A stretch of 64,000 nt of DNA from Geodermatophilus marinus (GCF_003428645.1 NZ_QVQH01000014.1:1-64000); one strand, 5' to 3'; counted from the first letter of the stretch, positions 39,502 through 47,234 are shown. Program-made: numbers and translations. The notes: generated by a model from the sequence alone, not told the origin.

Positions 39502-40665
39502 TCAGCCGAGGCGTTCGACGATGGTCACGTTCGCCTGGCCGCCGCCCTCGCACATCGTCTGCAGGCCGTAGCGGCCACCGGTGCGCTCGAGCTCGTGCAG
39601 CAGGGTGGTCATCAACCGGGCACCGGTGGCACCGAGCGGGTGGCCCAGCGCGATGCCGCCGCCGTTGACGTTCACCTTCGCCAGGTCGGCCCCGGTCTCC
39701 TGCTGCCAGGCCAGCACGACGGAGGCGAACGCCTCGTTGATCTCGACCAGGTCGATGTCGTCGAGTCCGAGCCCGGCCTTGCCCAGCGCGTGCGCCGTCG
39801 CCGGGATGGGTGCGGTGAGCATCCAGACCGGGTCCGCGCCGCGCACGGAGAGGTGCACGATCCGGGCCCTCGGCGTGAGCCCGTGCTCGCGGACGGCGTC
39901 CTCGCTGGCGACCAGCAGCGCCGCGGCGCCGTCGGAGATCTGGCTGGACACCGCGGCGGTCACCCGGCCGCCCTCGCGCACCGGCGGCAGCGAGCGGATC
40001 TTGTCCCAGTTCGGCTCGCGCGGGCCCTCGTCCTGCGTCACGCCGGCGATCGGTGCGATCTCCCGGTCGAACCGGCCCTCGGCACGCGCCCGCAGGGCGC
40101 GCTCGTGGCTCTCGACGGAGAACTCCTCCATGTCCGCCCGGCTGATGCCCCACTTCTCGGCGATCATCTCCGCCGATCGGATCTGGTCGATCGGCTGGTC
40201 GCCGTAGCGCGCGACCCAGCCTGCGGAACCGGAGAACGGGTCCGGGAAGCCGTACTCGTGGCCCGCGGTCATCGCGCTGCTGATCGGCAGCGCGCTCATG
40301 TTCTGCACGCCGCCGGCCACGACCAGGTCGGCGGTGCCCGACAGCACCGCCTGGGCGGCGAAGTGCACCGCCTGCTGCGAGGAGCCGCACTGGCGGTCGA
40401 CGGTCACGCCCGGCACCTCCTCGGGCAGCCCGGCGGCCAGCCAGGCGGTGCGGGCGATGTCGCCGGCCTGAGAGCCGATCGTGTCCACGCAGCCGAACAC
40501 GACGTCGTCCACCGCGGACGGGTCGACGTCCGCGCGGGTCACCAGCTCCTTCAGCACGTGCGCGCCCAGGTCGGCGGAGTGGATGCCCGAGAGCCCGCCA
40601 CCACGGCGCCCCACCGGGGTTCGGACCGCCTCGACGAGGTAGGCGGTGCCGATCGTGCGAGCCAT
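39502..40665 (-). CDS. fadA6: Acetyl-CoA acetyltransferase FadA6
   Basis: 387 aa thiolase with intact catalysis: nucleophile C93 in VDRQCGSSQQAVHFAAQAVL, INEAFASVVLAWQQETG, His in GGGIALGHPLGATGARL and the second Cys in QTMCEGGGQANV. Start M-A-R-T-I-G-T-A-Y-L-V-E-A-V-R-T-P-V-G. FadA6 is the thiolase of the HIP pathway; a thiolase is needed with IpdAB to yield MOODA-CoA and for later beta-oxidation. The minus-strand AGGAGGGTTCTCCC leader gives a strong ribosome site. Confidence 0.85.
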   Translation of the reverse strand: MARTIGTAYLVEAVRTPVGRRGGGLSGIHSADLGAHVLKELVTRADVDPSAVDDVVFGCVDTIGSQAGDIARTAWLAAGLPEEVPGVTVDRQCGSSQQAVHFAAQAVLSGTADLVVAGGVQNMSALPISSAMTAGHEYGFPDPFSGSAGWVARYGDQPIDQIRSAEMIAEKWGISRADMEEFSVESHERALRARAEGRFDREIAPIAGVTQDEGPREPNWDKIRSLPPVREGGRVTAAVSSQISDGAAALLVASEDAVREHGLTPRARIVHLSVRGADPVWMLTAPIPATAHALGKAGLGLDDIDLVEINEAFASVVLAWQQETGADLAKVNVNGGGIALGHPLGATGARLMTTLLHELERTGGRYGLQTMCEGGGQANVTIVERLG

Positions 40666-41022
40666 GGGAGAACCCTCCTGCCGTGCCGGCGACCGGGACG
40701 CCGCCGCGCTGCCGTCCGAAGCCCCAGCATCGCCCGTGGTGGGTGCCCGGCGCGGGGGAGTGCCCGCTGGGTGGGACCCGCCAGCAGCCCCCGGCGGGGA
40801 GGACCACCACGGCCGGCGGGCCGAACGAGATGTCGACCGGGCCGTGCGCGCTCTGCGCGGCGATCAGCGCGCCGGCCAGCACGGCACCGGCCGGGTTGCG
40901 GGTCGGCTCGACCTCGCGGCCCGCACGGGAGCGGGGCACCGTGCCTCCTGGCGTCAACTCGGGGAAGCGGTCGGCATGGGAGGCGTCGATCCAGCCGTGG
41001 TGGCGGGACGGCTTCCTGACCG
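40666..41022 (-). other. Coding-like remnant between VOC gene and fadA6
   Basis: 357 bp without a clear gene. On the minus strand one frame from about 41020 to 40700 keeps G or C in nearly every third position and reads coherent protein (for example HADRFPELTPGG, then NPAGAVLAGALIAAQSAHG). It has no ATG; only CTG (41026), GTG or TTG (40957) could start it, and it runs on into fadA6 in another phase. The N-P-A-G-A-V-x-A-G segment recalls hotdog thioesterases, but too weakly to name. Most likely a decayed or frameshifted gene. Confidence 0.3.
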
Positions 41023-41490
41023 TCAGCCGGCGTCACCGGGCGCCGGCAGCGTCGCCACCAGCTCGAGGTTGATGCCGTCGGGATCCTGGACGGACAGGAT
41101 GGCGATGCCGAGCTCCCCGAGCTCGGTGACCTCGCCGTGCTCGACGCCGGCGCTGCCGAGCCGGTCGGCGGCCTGGTGGAGCGCGTCGGGTGAGTCGACG
41201 GCCAGGCTGACGTGGTCCAGCCCGATGCGCGTCGGGTCGAACCGGTCGCCCGGGGGCGCGGACGGGCGCAGGCCCAGGAGCTGGCTGCCCAGGGCGTAGG
41301 TGCAGCCGCCGAAGAACCGATGCGGGTCCTGGCGGGCGGCCGGGTCGTGGGCCTGGTCGCTGAAGTCGATCGCCGGGCCGACGCCGAGCAGCTGCGCGTA
41401 GAAGGCCTTCGAGCGGGTGATGTCGGTGACCGTCAAGCGGACGTGGTGCAGGGCGGTCGGCTGCCAGGACGGTGCGAGGAGGTCTGCCAT
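41023..41490 (-). CDS. VOC-family (glyoxalase/dioxygenase fold) protein
   Basis: 155 aa, two beta-alpha-beta-beta-beta modules. First-module His in TALHHVRLTVTDITRSKAFY, second-module LDHVSLAVDSPDALHQAADR, and Glu in DPDGINLELVA, giving a plausible His/His/Glu metal site. This is a generic VOC protein, too short to be a type I extradiol dioxygenase; HsaC is encoded elsewhere. ATG at 41490 is preferred over 41508 on fold similarity. It is upstream of fadA6 on the same strand. Confidence 0.7.
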   Translation of the reverse strand: MADLLAPSWQPTALHHVRLTVTDITRSKAFYAQLLGVGPAIDFSDQAHDPAARQDPHRFFGGCTYALGSQLLGLRPSAPPGDRFDPTRIGLDHVSLAVDSPDALHQAADRLGSAGVEHGEVTELGELGIAILSVQDPDGINLELVATLPAPGDAG

Positions 41491-41666
41491 CCAGCCACCG
41501 TCCCGCACCGTGCGGGTCCCCGCGTGCCGGACGGGCCGAGCGCTCCTCCGATCGTGCCGGTCACCGAGACCTGACCCGCCGGCCGGTCGGGGGCGGCCTA
41601 GTTTCGGGCCCGGACCCGTTGCTGGTGCCTCCGCCCGGTGGGTGGGACGACGAAGGAGAACCCCGC

Positions 41667-42863
41667 ATGCCCGAAGCAGTGCTCGTCGCCGCGGCCCGGT
41701 CGCCGATCGGCCGCGCCTTCAAGGGGTCGCTGCGCGAGCTGCGCGCCGACGACCTCGCCGCGACGGTCGTGCAGGCCGCGCTGGACCAGGTGCCGGCGCT
41801 CGACCCCGCCGAGATCGACGACCTGGTCCTCGGCTGCGGGCAGCCGGCGGGGGAGCAGGGGTACGGCCTCGGCCGGATCACCGCCCTGCTGCTCGGGCAG
41901 GACGGCGTGCCGGGTACGACGGTGCAGCGCTACTGCGCCTCGTCGTTGCAGAGCACCCGCATGGCGCTGCACGCGATCCGCGCCGGCGAGGCGCAGGTCG
42001 TCGTCTCCGCCGGCGTGGAGATGGTCTCGAGGTACACGTTCGGCAAGTCGGACGGGATGCCCGAGACCCGCAACCCGCGGTTCTCCGACTCGGCGGAGCG
42101 GACCGGCGACTGGTCGGACCCCCGGCTGGCCGGCCTGCTGCCCGACCCCTACATCGCCATGGGGCAGACGGCGGAGAACGTGGCGCAGCTGCGCGGGGTG
42201 ACCCGCCGGGCCCAGGACGAGTTCGCGCTGCTGAGCCAGAACCGGGCGGAGAAGGCGATCGCCGACGGGTTCTACGCCCGCGAGATCACCCCGGTCACGC
42301 TGCCCGACGGCATGGTCGTCGACGCCGACGACACCCCCCGCGCCGGCGTGACGCTGGAGGCGCTGTCGTCGTTGAAGCCGGCGTTCCGCGAGGACGGCAC
42401 GGTCACCGCCGGCAACTGCTGCCCCCTCAACGACGGGGCCGCCGCCCTGGTGTTGATGAGCGACACGCGTGCGCGCGAGCTCGGCGTCACGCCGCTGGCC
42501 CGCGTCGTCTCCACGGGGGTCAGCGCCCTGTCGCCGGAGATCATGGGGCTGGGTCCGGTGGAGGCATCCCGCCGCGCGCTGGCCCTGGCCGGCATGACCG
42601 CTGCCGACATCGACGTCTGCGAGATCAACGAGGCGTTCGCCGCGCAGGTCCTGCCCTCGATCGACGACCTCGGCCTGGACGTCGAGAAGGTGAACCCGCA
42701 GGGTGGCGCCATCGCCGTCGGCCACCCGTTCGGCCAGACCGGTGCCCGGCTGACCGTCACCCTGCTCAACGGGCTGCGCGTGCGCGACGGGTCGATCGGC
42801 CTGGAGACGATGTGCGCCGCCGGTGGCCAGGGCATGGCGATGGTGTTCGAGCGGCTCAGCTGA
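41667..42863 (+). CDS. Thiolase (acetyl-CoA C-acyltransferase)
   Basis: 398 aa thiolase with nucleophile C90 in TVQRYCASSLQSTRMALHAI, His in GGAIAVGHPFGQTGARL and the second Cys in LETMCAAGGQG. The C-A-S-S after the nucleophile replaces the commoner C-A-S-G. ATG at 41667 has AAGGAG upstream. It is a monocistronic plus-strand gene between two minus-strand groups and is the second thiolase in the locus. It might cleave a side-chain or a later MOODA-derived 3-ketoacyl-CoA (inference). Confidence 0.85.
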   Translation: MPEAVLVAAARSPIGRAFKGSLRELRADDLAATVVQAALDQVPALDPAEIDDLVLGCGQPAGEQGYGLGRITALLLGQDGVPGTTVQRYCASSLQSTRMALHAIRAGEAQVVVSAGVEMVSRYTFGKSDGMPETRNPRFSDSAERTGDWSDPRLAGLLPDPYIAMGQTAENVAQLRGVTRRAQDEFALLSQNRAEKAIADGFYAREITPVTLPDGMVVDADDTPRAGVTLEALSSLKPAFREDGTVTAGNCCPLNDGAAALVLMSDTRARELGVTPLARVVSTGVSALSPEIMGLGPVEASRRALALAGMTAADIDVCEINEAFAAQVLPSIDDLGLDVEKVNPQGGAIAVGHPFGQTGARLTVTLLNGLRVRDGSIGLETMCAAGGQGMAMVFERLS

Positions 42864-42890
42864 CCGCCGCGGTCCGGCGCGGCGGTCAGC
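42859..42890. terminator. Bidirectional hairpin with both stop codons in the stem
   Basis: Perfect 12-bp stem GCTGACCGCCGC (42859-42870) with its complement at 42879-42890 and an 8-nt loop. The thiolase TGA (42861-42863) and the TGA of the convergent SDR (42888-42886) are in opposite arms of the stem. Confidence 0.75.
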
Positions 42891-43737
42891 TCTCGCGCCG
42901 GACCGGCGCCATCGGCCCGAACAGCGGCCCACCGCCGAAGAGGTGGCGCAGGGACGGCGGGATATGACCACCGGGCTCGGCGAGGCCGTACCGGACCGCG
43001 GCCTCGGCCGTCACCACGGCCTGACCGCTCAGCTGCATCAGGTCGGGGTCCTCGGCCAGCGCACGGACCACCCGCCCCTGCAGCTGCGGGCTCTCGCCCT
43101 CGGCCACCGGCACCCCGGCGACCTGCTCGATGCCGCGGGAGAGCAGCGCGTCGGTGCGGACCAGCCCCGGCCACAGGGAGAGCGCGGCCACGCCGTGGGG
43201 CAGCAGCTCCCGGGCCATGTCGTGGGTCATCTTGTCCAGCCCCGCCTTGGCGACGCCGTACAGCACCGAGTGCAGGTAGCCGCGGGCGCCGAAGGAGGAG
43301 ACGTTCACGACCAGCCCGGAGCCCCGGGCCACCATGTGCCGGCAGGCGGCCGTGCTCGCCACCCAGTGGGCTCGCAGGCCGAGCCCGACCAGGTCGTCCC
43401 ACTCCGCGAGCGGGCGCTCCCAGAAAGGTGGCTCCTCCGCGGCGATGGCCGGTCCCGCCCACACGTTGTTGACCAGCACGTCCAGGTGGCCCTGTTCCGC
43501 GACGCAGCGGTCGACGAGGGCGGCGACCGCCTCGTCGTCGCGGTGGTCGCAGACGACGGCGATCCCGTCACCACCGACTGCCGTCACCCGATCGGCGGTC
43601 GTGGCGAGCGGAGCGCCGGGGGACGCGGGGCCGCGGCCGGTGACATAGACGGTCCACCCGGCCTCGCCCAGGCCGAGGGCGATGCCCTGGCCCACACCGC
43701 GGCTCGCCCCGGTGACCAGCGCGACCGGTCGGCTCAC
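42886..43737 (-). CDS. SDR-family oxidoreductase, DHRS1-like
   Basis: 283 aa SDR. Glycine loop VTGASRGVGQGIALGLGEAG, cofactor-binding VYVTGRG, NNVWAGPAI, Ser in VNVSSFGARGYLHSVL, and catalytic Y-G-V-A-K. The long insert after the N-N motif (FWERPLAEWDDLVGLGLRAH) and SLWPGLVRTD are typical of the DHRS1 group, of which a human member acts on steroids. GTG start overlaps the stop of the BaiE-like gene upstream (GTGA), so the two work as a pair; a hydroxysteroid dehydrogenase role is plausible. Confidence 0.75.
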   Translation of the reverse strand: MSRPVALVTGASRGVGQGIALGLGEAGWTVYVTGRGPASPGAPLATTADRVTAVGGDGIAVVCDHRDDEAVAALVDRCVAEQGHLDVLVNNVWAGPAIAAEEPPFWERPLAEWDDLVGLGLRAHWVASTAACRHMVARGSGLVVNVSSFGARGYLHSVLYGVAKAGLDKMTHDMARELLPHGVAALSLWPGLVRTDALLSRGIEQVAGVPVAEGESPQLQGRVVRALAEDPDLMQLSGQAVVTAEAAVRYGLAEPGGHIPPSLRHLFGGGPLFGPMAPVRRES

Positions 43738-44243
43738 GCGACAGCCTCCTCGATCCGGACGTCCTCGGGCAGGGGGCGGGTGATCAACCACAGCGTGCGC
43801 GCGACGCACCGGCTGATCCGCCACTCGCCGTCCTCCACGACGTAGGCGTCGTCGTACTCGACGGCGGCCACCTTCTCCGTGCGGGCGCGCAGGTCGAGCT
43901 GCCGGAACCGCAGCGTCCACCGCCCGGTCGCCGACGTCCGGTCGACGATGGTGATGTCGGGGTGCAGGCCGTGGTGCATGTCGAGGACCAGGTGCCGGCC
44001 CGCCTCGTCGCGGCGCAGCGCCACCCGCGCGAAGACGTCGGCGAGCCCGTCGGCGTCGTCGTAGCGCCCCATGCGCTCGAAGTCGATGTCGGCGCCGGAG
44101 GCGACGAAGCACGCCCGGAATCCGGCCACGTCCTTGCGGTCGCAGGCGCGCCAGTAGCGGTGCTTCAACCGCTCGATGGCCGCGACGGCCTCCAGCGCGG
44201 CCAGCCGCTCCTCGACGGAGGCGGACACGTCACTGCTGCTCAT
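43734..44243 (-). CDS. SnoaL/NTF2-fold protein resembling bile-acid 7alpha-dehydratase (BaiE/Hsh2-like)
   Basis: 169 aa single NTF2-like domain. It matches BaiE in an ordered set of features: A-I-E-R-L-K-H-R-Y-W-R-A-C-D with Y30 and D35, the residues reported as catalytic in BaiE at the same numbers, H90 in DMHHGLHPDITIVD, TSATGRWTLRFRQLD, and Y-D-D-A-Y-V-V-E-D-G-E-W-R-I. BaiE removes the 7alpha-hydroxyl of a 3-oxo-delta4 bile acid; Hsh2 does this in aerobic bile-acid degraders. The function here is inference; a ketosteroid isomerase-like activity is the alternative. Coupled to the SDR downstream. Confidence 0.62.
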   Translation of the reverse strand: MSSSDVSASVEERLAALEAVAAIERLKHRYWRACDRKDVAGFRACFVASGADIDFERMGRYDDADGLADVFARVALRRDEAGRHLVLDMHHGLHPDITIVDRTSATGRWTLRFRQLDLRARTEKVAAVEYDDAYVVEDGEWRISRCVARTLWLITRPLPEDVRIEEAVA

Positions 44244-44298
44244 CGTCGTCCCTGCTGCACCGTGCCACCGTGGCCCGCGGCAGCGGGAGGGGGCCCCC

Positions 44299-44323
44299 GC
44301 CGATCCCGATGAGCGGGATCGGC
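44299..44323. promoter_or_regulatory. Perfect 10-bp inverted repeat, candidate operator
   Basis: GCCGATCCCG at 44299-44308, 5-bp spacer ATGAG, and the exact complement at 44314-44323. It lies in the 164-bp divergent gap between the BaiE-like gene and the SDR at 44408. The core TCCCG-N5-CGGGA recurs upstream of hsaD at 48922-48938. A local regulator such as the IclR protein may bind (inference). Confidence 0.45.
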
Positions 44324-44407
44324 GCTCGGAGAGCAGGCGCCCGGTCGCGAAGGATGGCCGGGCCGCCGGCCGGCGGAGGACACGACAGGTGGGGCGAGAG
44401 GGCGGGC

Positions 44408-45166
44408 ATGGGCATCCTCGACGGCAAGGTCGCCATGATCACCGGGGCAGGGCAGGGGGTAGGGCAGGGCATCGCGCTCGCGCTGGCTGCCGAGGGCTGC
44501 GACGTCGCCGTCCTCGGCCGGACGTTGTCCAAGCTGGAGACGACGTCGGACCTGCTGCGCGCCCGCGGGGTGAAGGCTGAGGCGATCCAGTGCGACGTCA
44601 CCGAGACCGCGGCGATCCCCGACGCCGTCGAGAAGGTGGTCGACGTCTTCGGCGGCCTGGACATCCAGGTGAACAACGCCTACTTCGGTGCATACGGCCC
44701 GCTGCTGTCGATGGACGATCGCAAGTTCCAGCGCGGGTTCGTCAGCGGGCCCTTCGCCGCGTTCGCCTTCATGAAGGCTGCGCACCCGTACCTCAAGGAG
44801 CGGCGGGGCAGCATCGTCAACGTGGTCAGCTCGGTGACCGTGCGCTGGGACCTGTCCACGTTCGGCGCCTACGCCTCGGCCAAGTGGGCGCTGCGCTCGT
44901 TGACCCAGGCGGCCGCCGACGAGTGGGGGCGCGACGGCATCCGGGTCAACGCGATCGCGCCGCACGCGCTGTCCCCTGGCCTCGCGTCTTGGGTGGAGGC
45001 CAACCCGGAGGAGGCGGCGGAGTTTCAGAAGACGATCCCGCTCGGCTACATCGGCGACTGCGAGGAGGACATCGGCCGGGCGGTCGCCGCGATCGTCAGC
45101 CCGGCCATGCGCTACCTCACCGGCGCCACCGTCCCGCTGGACGGCGGGCAGGCGAACTTCGACTGA
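44408..45166 (+). CDS. SDR-family oxidoreductase
   Basis: 252 aa classical SDR. Glycine loop ITGAGQGVGQGIALALAAEG at residues 11-30, DVAVLGR, CDVTE, NNAYFGAYG, Ser in VNVVSSVTVRWD, catalytic Y-A-S-A-K, and the C-terminal GATVPLDGGQ. ATG at 44408 is chosen because the SDR begins there; the upstream in-frame stretch is non-coding in character. It is divergent from the BaiE-like/SDR pair and followed by a terminator. A hydroxysteroid dehydrogenase role is possible but not shown. Confidence 0.78.
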   Translation: MGILDGKVAMITGAGQGVGQGIALALAAEGCDVAVLGRTLSKLETTSDLLRARGVKAEAIQCDVTETAAIPDAVEKVVDVFGGLDIQVNNAYFGAYGPLLSMDDRKFQRGFVSGPFAAFAFMKAAHPYLKERRGSIVNVVSSVTVRWDLSTFGAYASAKWALRSLTQAAADEWGRDGIRVNAIAPHALSPGLASWVEANPEEAAEFQKTIPLGYIGDCEEDIGRAVAAIVSPAMRYLTGATVPLDGGQANFD

Positions 45167-45176
45167 CCTCGGAGCC

Positions 45177-45213
45177 GGCAGGGTGGGTCCGTCGGTGACT
45201 GGCCCACCCTGCC
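45177..45213. terminator. Bidirectional terminator hairpin
   Basis: Perfect 11-bp stem GGCAGGGTGGG (45177-45187) with CCCACCCTGCC (45203-45213) and a 15-nt loop. It starts 10 bp after the SDR stop and ends 28 bp before the stop of the convergent NTF2-like gene. Confidence 0.75.
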
Positions 45214-45241
45214 CTGGGTGGCACGACCCTCCGCCGGGTCG

Positions 45242-45646
45242 TCAGCAGGGGCGCAGGACCGCGCGGTCGCCGCGCTCGATGGCGACCACGAACCGGCGGC
45301 GGGTCAGCCGCCAGCCCGCCGGCGTGCGCACCCAGCGGTCGCGGTACTCGCCCATGCACTCGTAGAAGGTGCCGGGGTCGTCTGCGCCGACGTGGAACAC
45401 CCGCCCGTAGGCCAGCGACCGGGCGGTGCCGCCCTCCACCGTCACCCGCACGTTGCCCAGCAGGTGCTGCGACGGCCCGCAGCCGCCCAGGTGCTCCCGG
45501 ACGCGGGCGACGATCGCTGCCCGGCCGTCGGCCCCGTAGCCGTGGGCGTCCTCGGTGAACGCCGCCCCGAGCGCGGTCCAGTCCCGTCCGTCCAGTGCCG
45601 AGGCGACGCCGTGCAGCACCGCCTCGATCGCTGCGCGGTCGCTCAC
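45242..45646 (-). CDS. NTF2/SnoaL-like protein 1
   Basis: 134 aa NTF2-like fold: N-terminal helix AAIEAVLHGVASALDGRDW, A-F-T-E-D-A-H-G-Y-G, then GQ-type beta sheet ending WVRTPAGWRLTRRRFVV. The Asp of the BaiE-type pair is present but the Tyr is replaced, so catalysis of the same kind is uncertain. GTG start at 45646 overlaps the stop of the next NTF2-like gene (GTGA). It is the last gene of a three-gene minus-strand operon (LLM, NTF2, NTF2). Confidence 0.65.
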   Translation of the reverse strand: MSDRAAIEAVLHGVASALDGRDWTALGAAFTEDAHGYGADGRAAIVARVREHLGGCGPSQHLLGNVRVTVEGGTARSLAYGRVFHVGADDPGTFYECMGEYRDRWVRTPAGWRLTRRRFVVAIERGDRAVLRPC

Positions 45647-46164
45647 GGCTCCACGCCAGGCGAGTGGCCGGGGACGTCGGCACCGGGGATCCCGCCGGTC
45701 AGGAGGTGCGGCGCCTCCTCGCGGCCGTCGAGCACCCGGTTGGTGCGGTCGACCACCTGCCAGCCGCCGGCACCGCGGCGCAGCCGCCAGCGGTTGGCGG
45801 TGGCCCGGCGGACCACGAACCGGCCGTTGTCGTGCACGACCATCAGCGAGTGGCAGACCGCGATCGCGTCGTCGCCGGTCACCGTCACGTGGGGCGGACC
45901 GACCAGGTGCGCGCAGCCCCCCGCGATCCACCGCTGGTGGGCGGGGGAGCGGACCATGGCGGCGATCTCCGCCGGGCCGGTCATGAGCAGTTCGTCGACG
46001 TCGTAGACGCCGTCGGACGCCCACAGCGCGGCGACCCGGGCGGCGTCCCCGCCGTCGACGAGCGGACCGTAGGCCGCGATCACCCGGGCCACAGCGCGCT
46101 CGTCCTCGAGCTGCTGCACCCGCTGCTCCAGCCGCGCCAGGCGCCCGGCGAGGTCGGCGCTCAC
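45643..46164 (-). CDS. NTF2/SnoaL-like protein 2
   Basis: 173 aa. A short coiled-coil-like start (LARLEQRVQQLEDERAVARV) precedes an NTF2 domain. Y-G-P-L-V-D keeps the Tyr-x4-Asp spacing of BaiE-type dehydratases, and GCAHLVGPPHVTVTGDDAIA supplies a His in the expected region. This N-terminal layout also occurs in SnoaL proteins of steroid and polyketide clusters. GTG start at 46164 overlaps the LLM stop. A dehydratase or isomerase role on a steroid intermediate is inference. Confidence 0.65.
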   Translation of the reverse strand: MSADLAGRLARLEQRVQQLEDERAVARVIAAYGPLVDGGDAARVAALWASDGVYDVDELLMTGPAEIAAMVRSPAHQRWIAGGCAHLVGPPHVTVTGDDAIAVCHSLMVVHDNGRFVVRRATANRWRLRRGAGGWQVVDRTNRVLDGREEAPHLLTGGIPGADVPGHSPGVEP

Positions 46165-47030
46165 GGAGCGGCCACCGCGTCGACGGCGGCCAGCCGGGCC
46201 AGGGCCTCCAACTGCTCGCAGTAGTGCTCGGCGGAGTCGGCGGCCAGCGCGACGTTGACCGTCGTGGCACCGGTCCGCCGGGGCCGGTCCAGCGCCGCGC
46301 GGGTGCGATCGGGGTCGCCCGCCGGGTCCAGCGGCCGCCCCGCGGAGAGGACGACCTCGAAGCCGGCCGGGACGTCGACGGGACCCAGCAGGTCGGCGAG
46401 CTCGTCGAAGGAGAGCCCGAAGGGCACCCACCCGTCGCCGACGGTGAGCGCCCGGCGCAGCGACTTCAGCGTCCGCCCGCCGATCCACAGCGGTACCCGC
46501 TCCTGCTGTGCGTGTGGCTCGACGACGAGACCGGAGAAGTCGTAGAACTCGCCCGCGAAACTCGGCTCGCGCTGGGACAGCGCCGTGCGCAGCGCGGCGA
46601 TCGCGTCGTCGGCCCGCGGGCCGCGCCCCGAGAACGGGACGCCGAGGAGCGCGAACTCCTCCTCGAGGCTACCGACGCCCAGACCGAGGGTGAGCCGCCC
46701 CCCGCTGACCCGGTCCAGCGTCCCATAGCGCTTGGCGATCTCCAGGGGGTGGTGGTAGCCGACCACCAGCACCTGGGTGGCGAAGCGGATCCGCCGGGTG
46801 CGGGCGGCCAGGTGACCGAAGGTGGCCAACGGGTCCCAATAGGTGGCGCCGCGGGTCTCCGCGACGTCGACAGGGACGGCGACGTGCTCGCTGCAGGTGA
46901 GGTGGGCGAAACCGAGCCGGTCGGCCACCTCGGCGATCAGGCCGAGTTCCTCGATTCCCGCGTCCCGCTCCCACGGCGAGTGGGCCCCCGGCACCAGGGT
47001 CACCACCGGGCTGACGATCCCGATCCGCAT
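46161..47030 (-). CDS. LLM-class F420-dependent oxidoreductase (TIGR03619-like)
   Basis: 289 aa luciferase-like TIM barrel. Landmarks are the His in LTCSEHVAVPVDVAE, YWDPLATFGHLAARTRRIRF, VVGYHHPLEIAKRYGTLDRV, SGGRLTLGLGVGSLEEEF and PLWIGGRT. These match the Rv2161c-type F420-dependent subgroup common in actinomycetes. The ATG at 47030 is used because the conserved M-R-I-G-I-V begins there. It heads the operon with two NTF2-like genes and is divergent from the IclR gene. Confidence 0.78.
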   Translation of the reverse strand: MRIGIVSPVVTLVPGAHSPWERDAGIEELGLIAEVADRLGFAHLTCSEHVAVPVDVAETRGATYWDPLATFGHLAARTRRIRFATQVLVVGYHHPLEIAKRYGTLDRVSGGRLTLGLGVGSLEEEFALLGVPFSGRGPRADDAIAALRTALSQREPSFAGEFYDFSGLVVEPHAQQERVPLWIGGRTLKSLRRALTVGDGWVPFGLSFDELADLLGPVDVPAGFEVVLSAGRPLDPAGDPDRTRAALDRPRRTGATTVNVALAADSAEHYCEQLEALARLAAVDAVAAP

Positions 47031-47191
47031 GCGCGCTCCTCCCACGGGCAGGCGCCGCGTGGCCTGCGTCCGGCTCCGTTGCTACCGGCGGCGGCGCCAT
47101 GTGCGCCGCCCCCTCCCGGTGGCCGGGAGCGAGAGACCGGAGAAGACGCCGGGTAGGTGTTCCACGTCACGCCCGACGCTGGTACCTTCGG

Positions 47192-47211
47192 TGGAATAGG
47201 AATTCATTCCA
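47192..47211. promoter_or_regulatory. IclR-type palindromic operator
   Basis: TGGAAT at 47192-47197, 8-bp spacer, ATTCCA at 47206-47211, about 23 bp upstream of the iclR start and on the LLM side of the divergent gap. It resembles the E. coli IclR consensus (TGGAAAT facing ATTTCCA). Autoregulation and control of the divergent LLM/NTF2 operon are likely (inference). Confidence 0.55.
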
Positions 47212-47234
47212 GTTCTGGATGGGTGACGTCACCG

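Noticed and set aside
41023-41490. VOC protein as a second extradiol dioxygenase
   Set aside because: At 155 aa it has only one pair of modules; steroid extradiol enzymes are about 300 aa with two domains, and HsaC is present.
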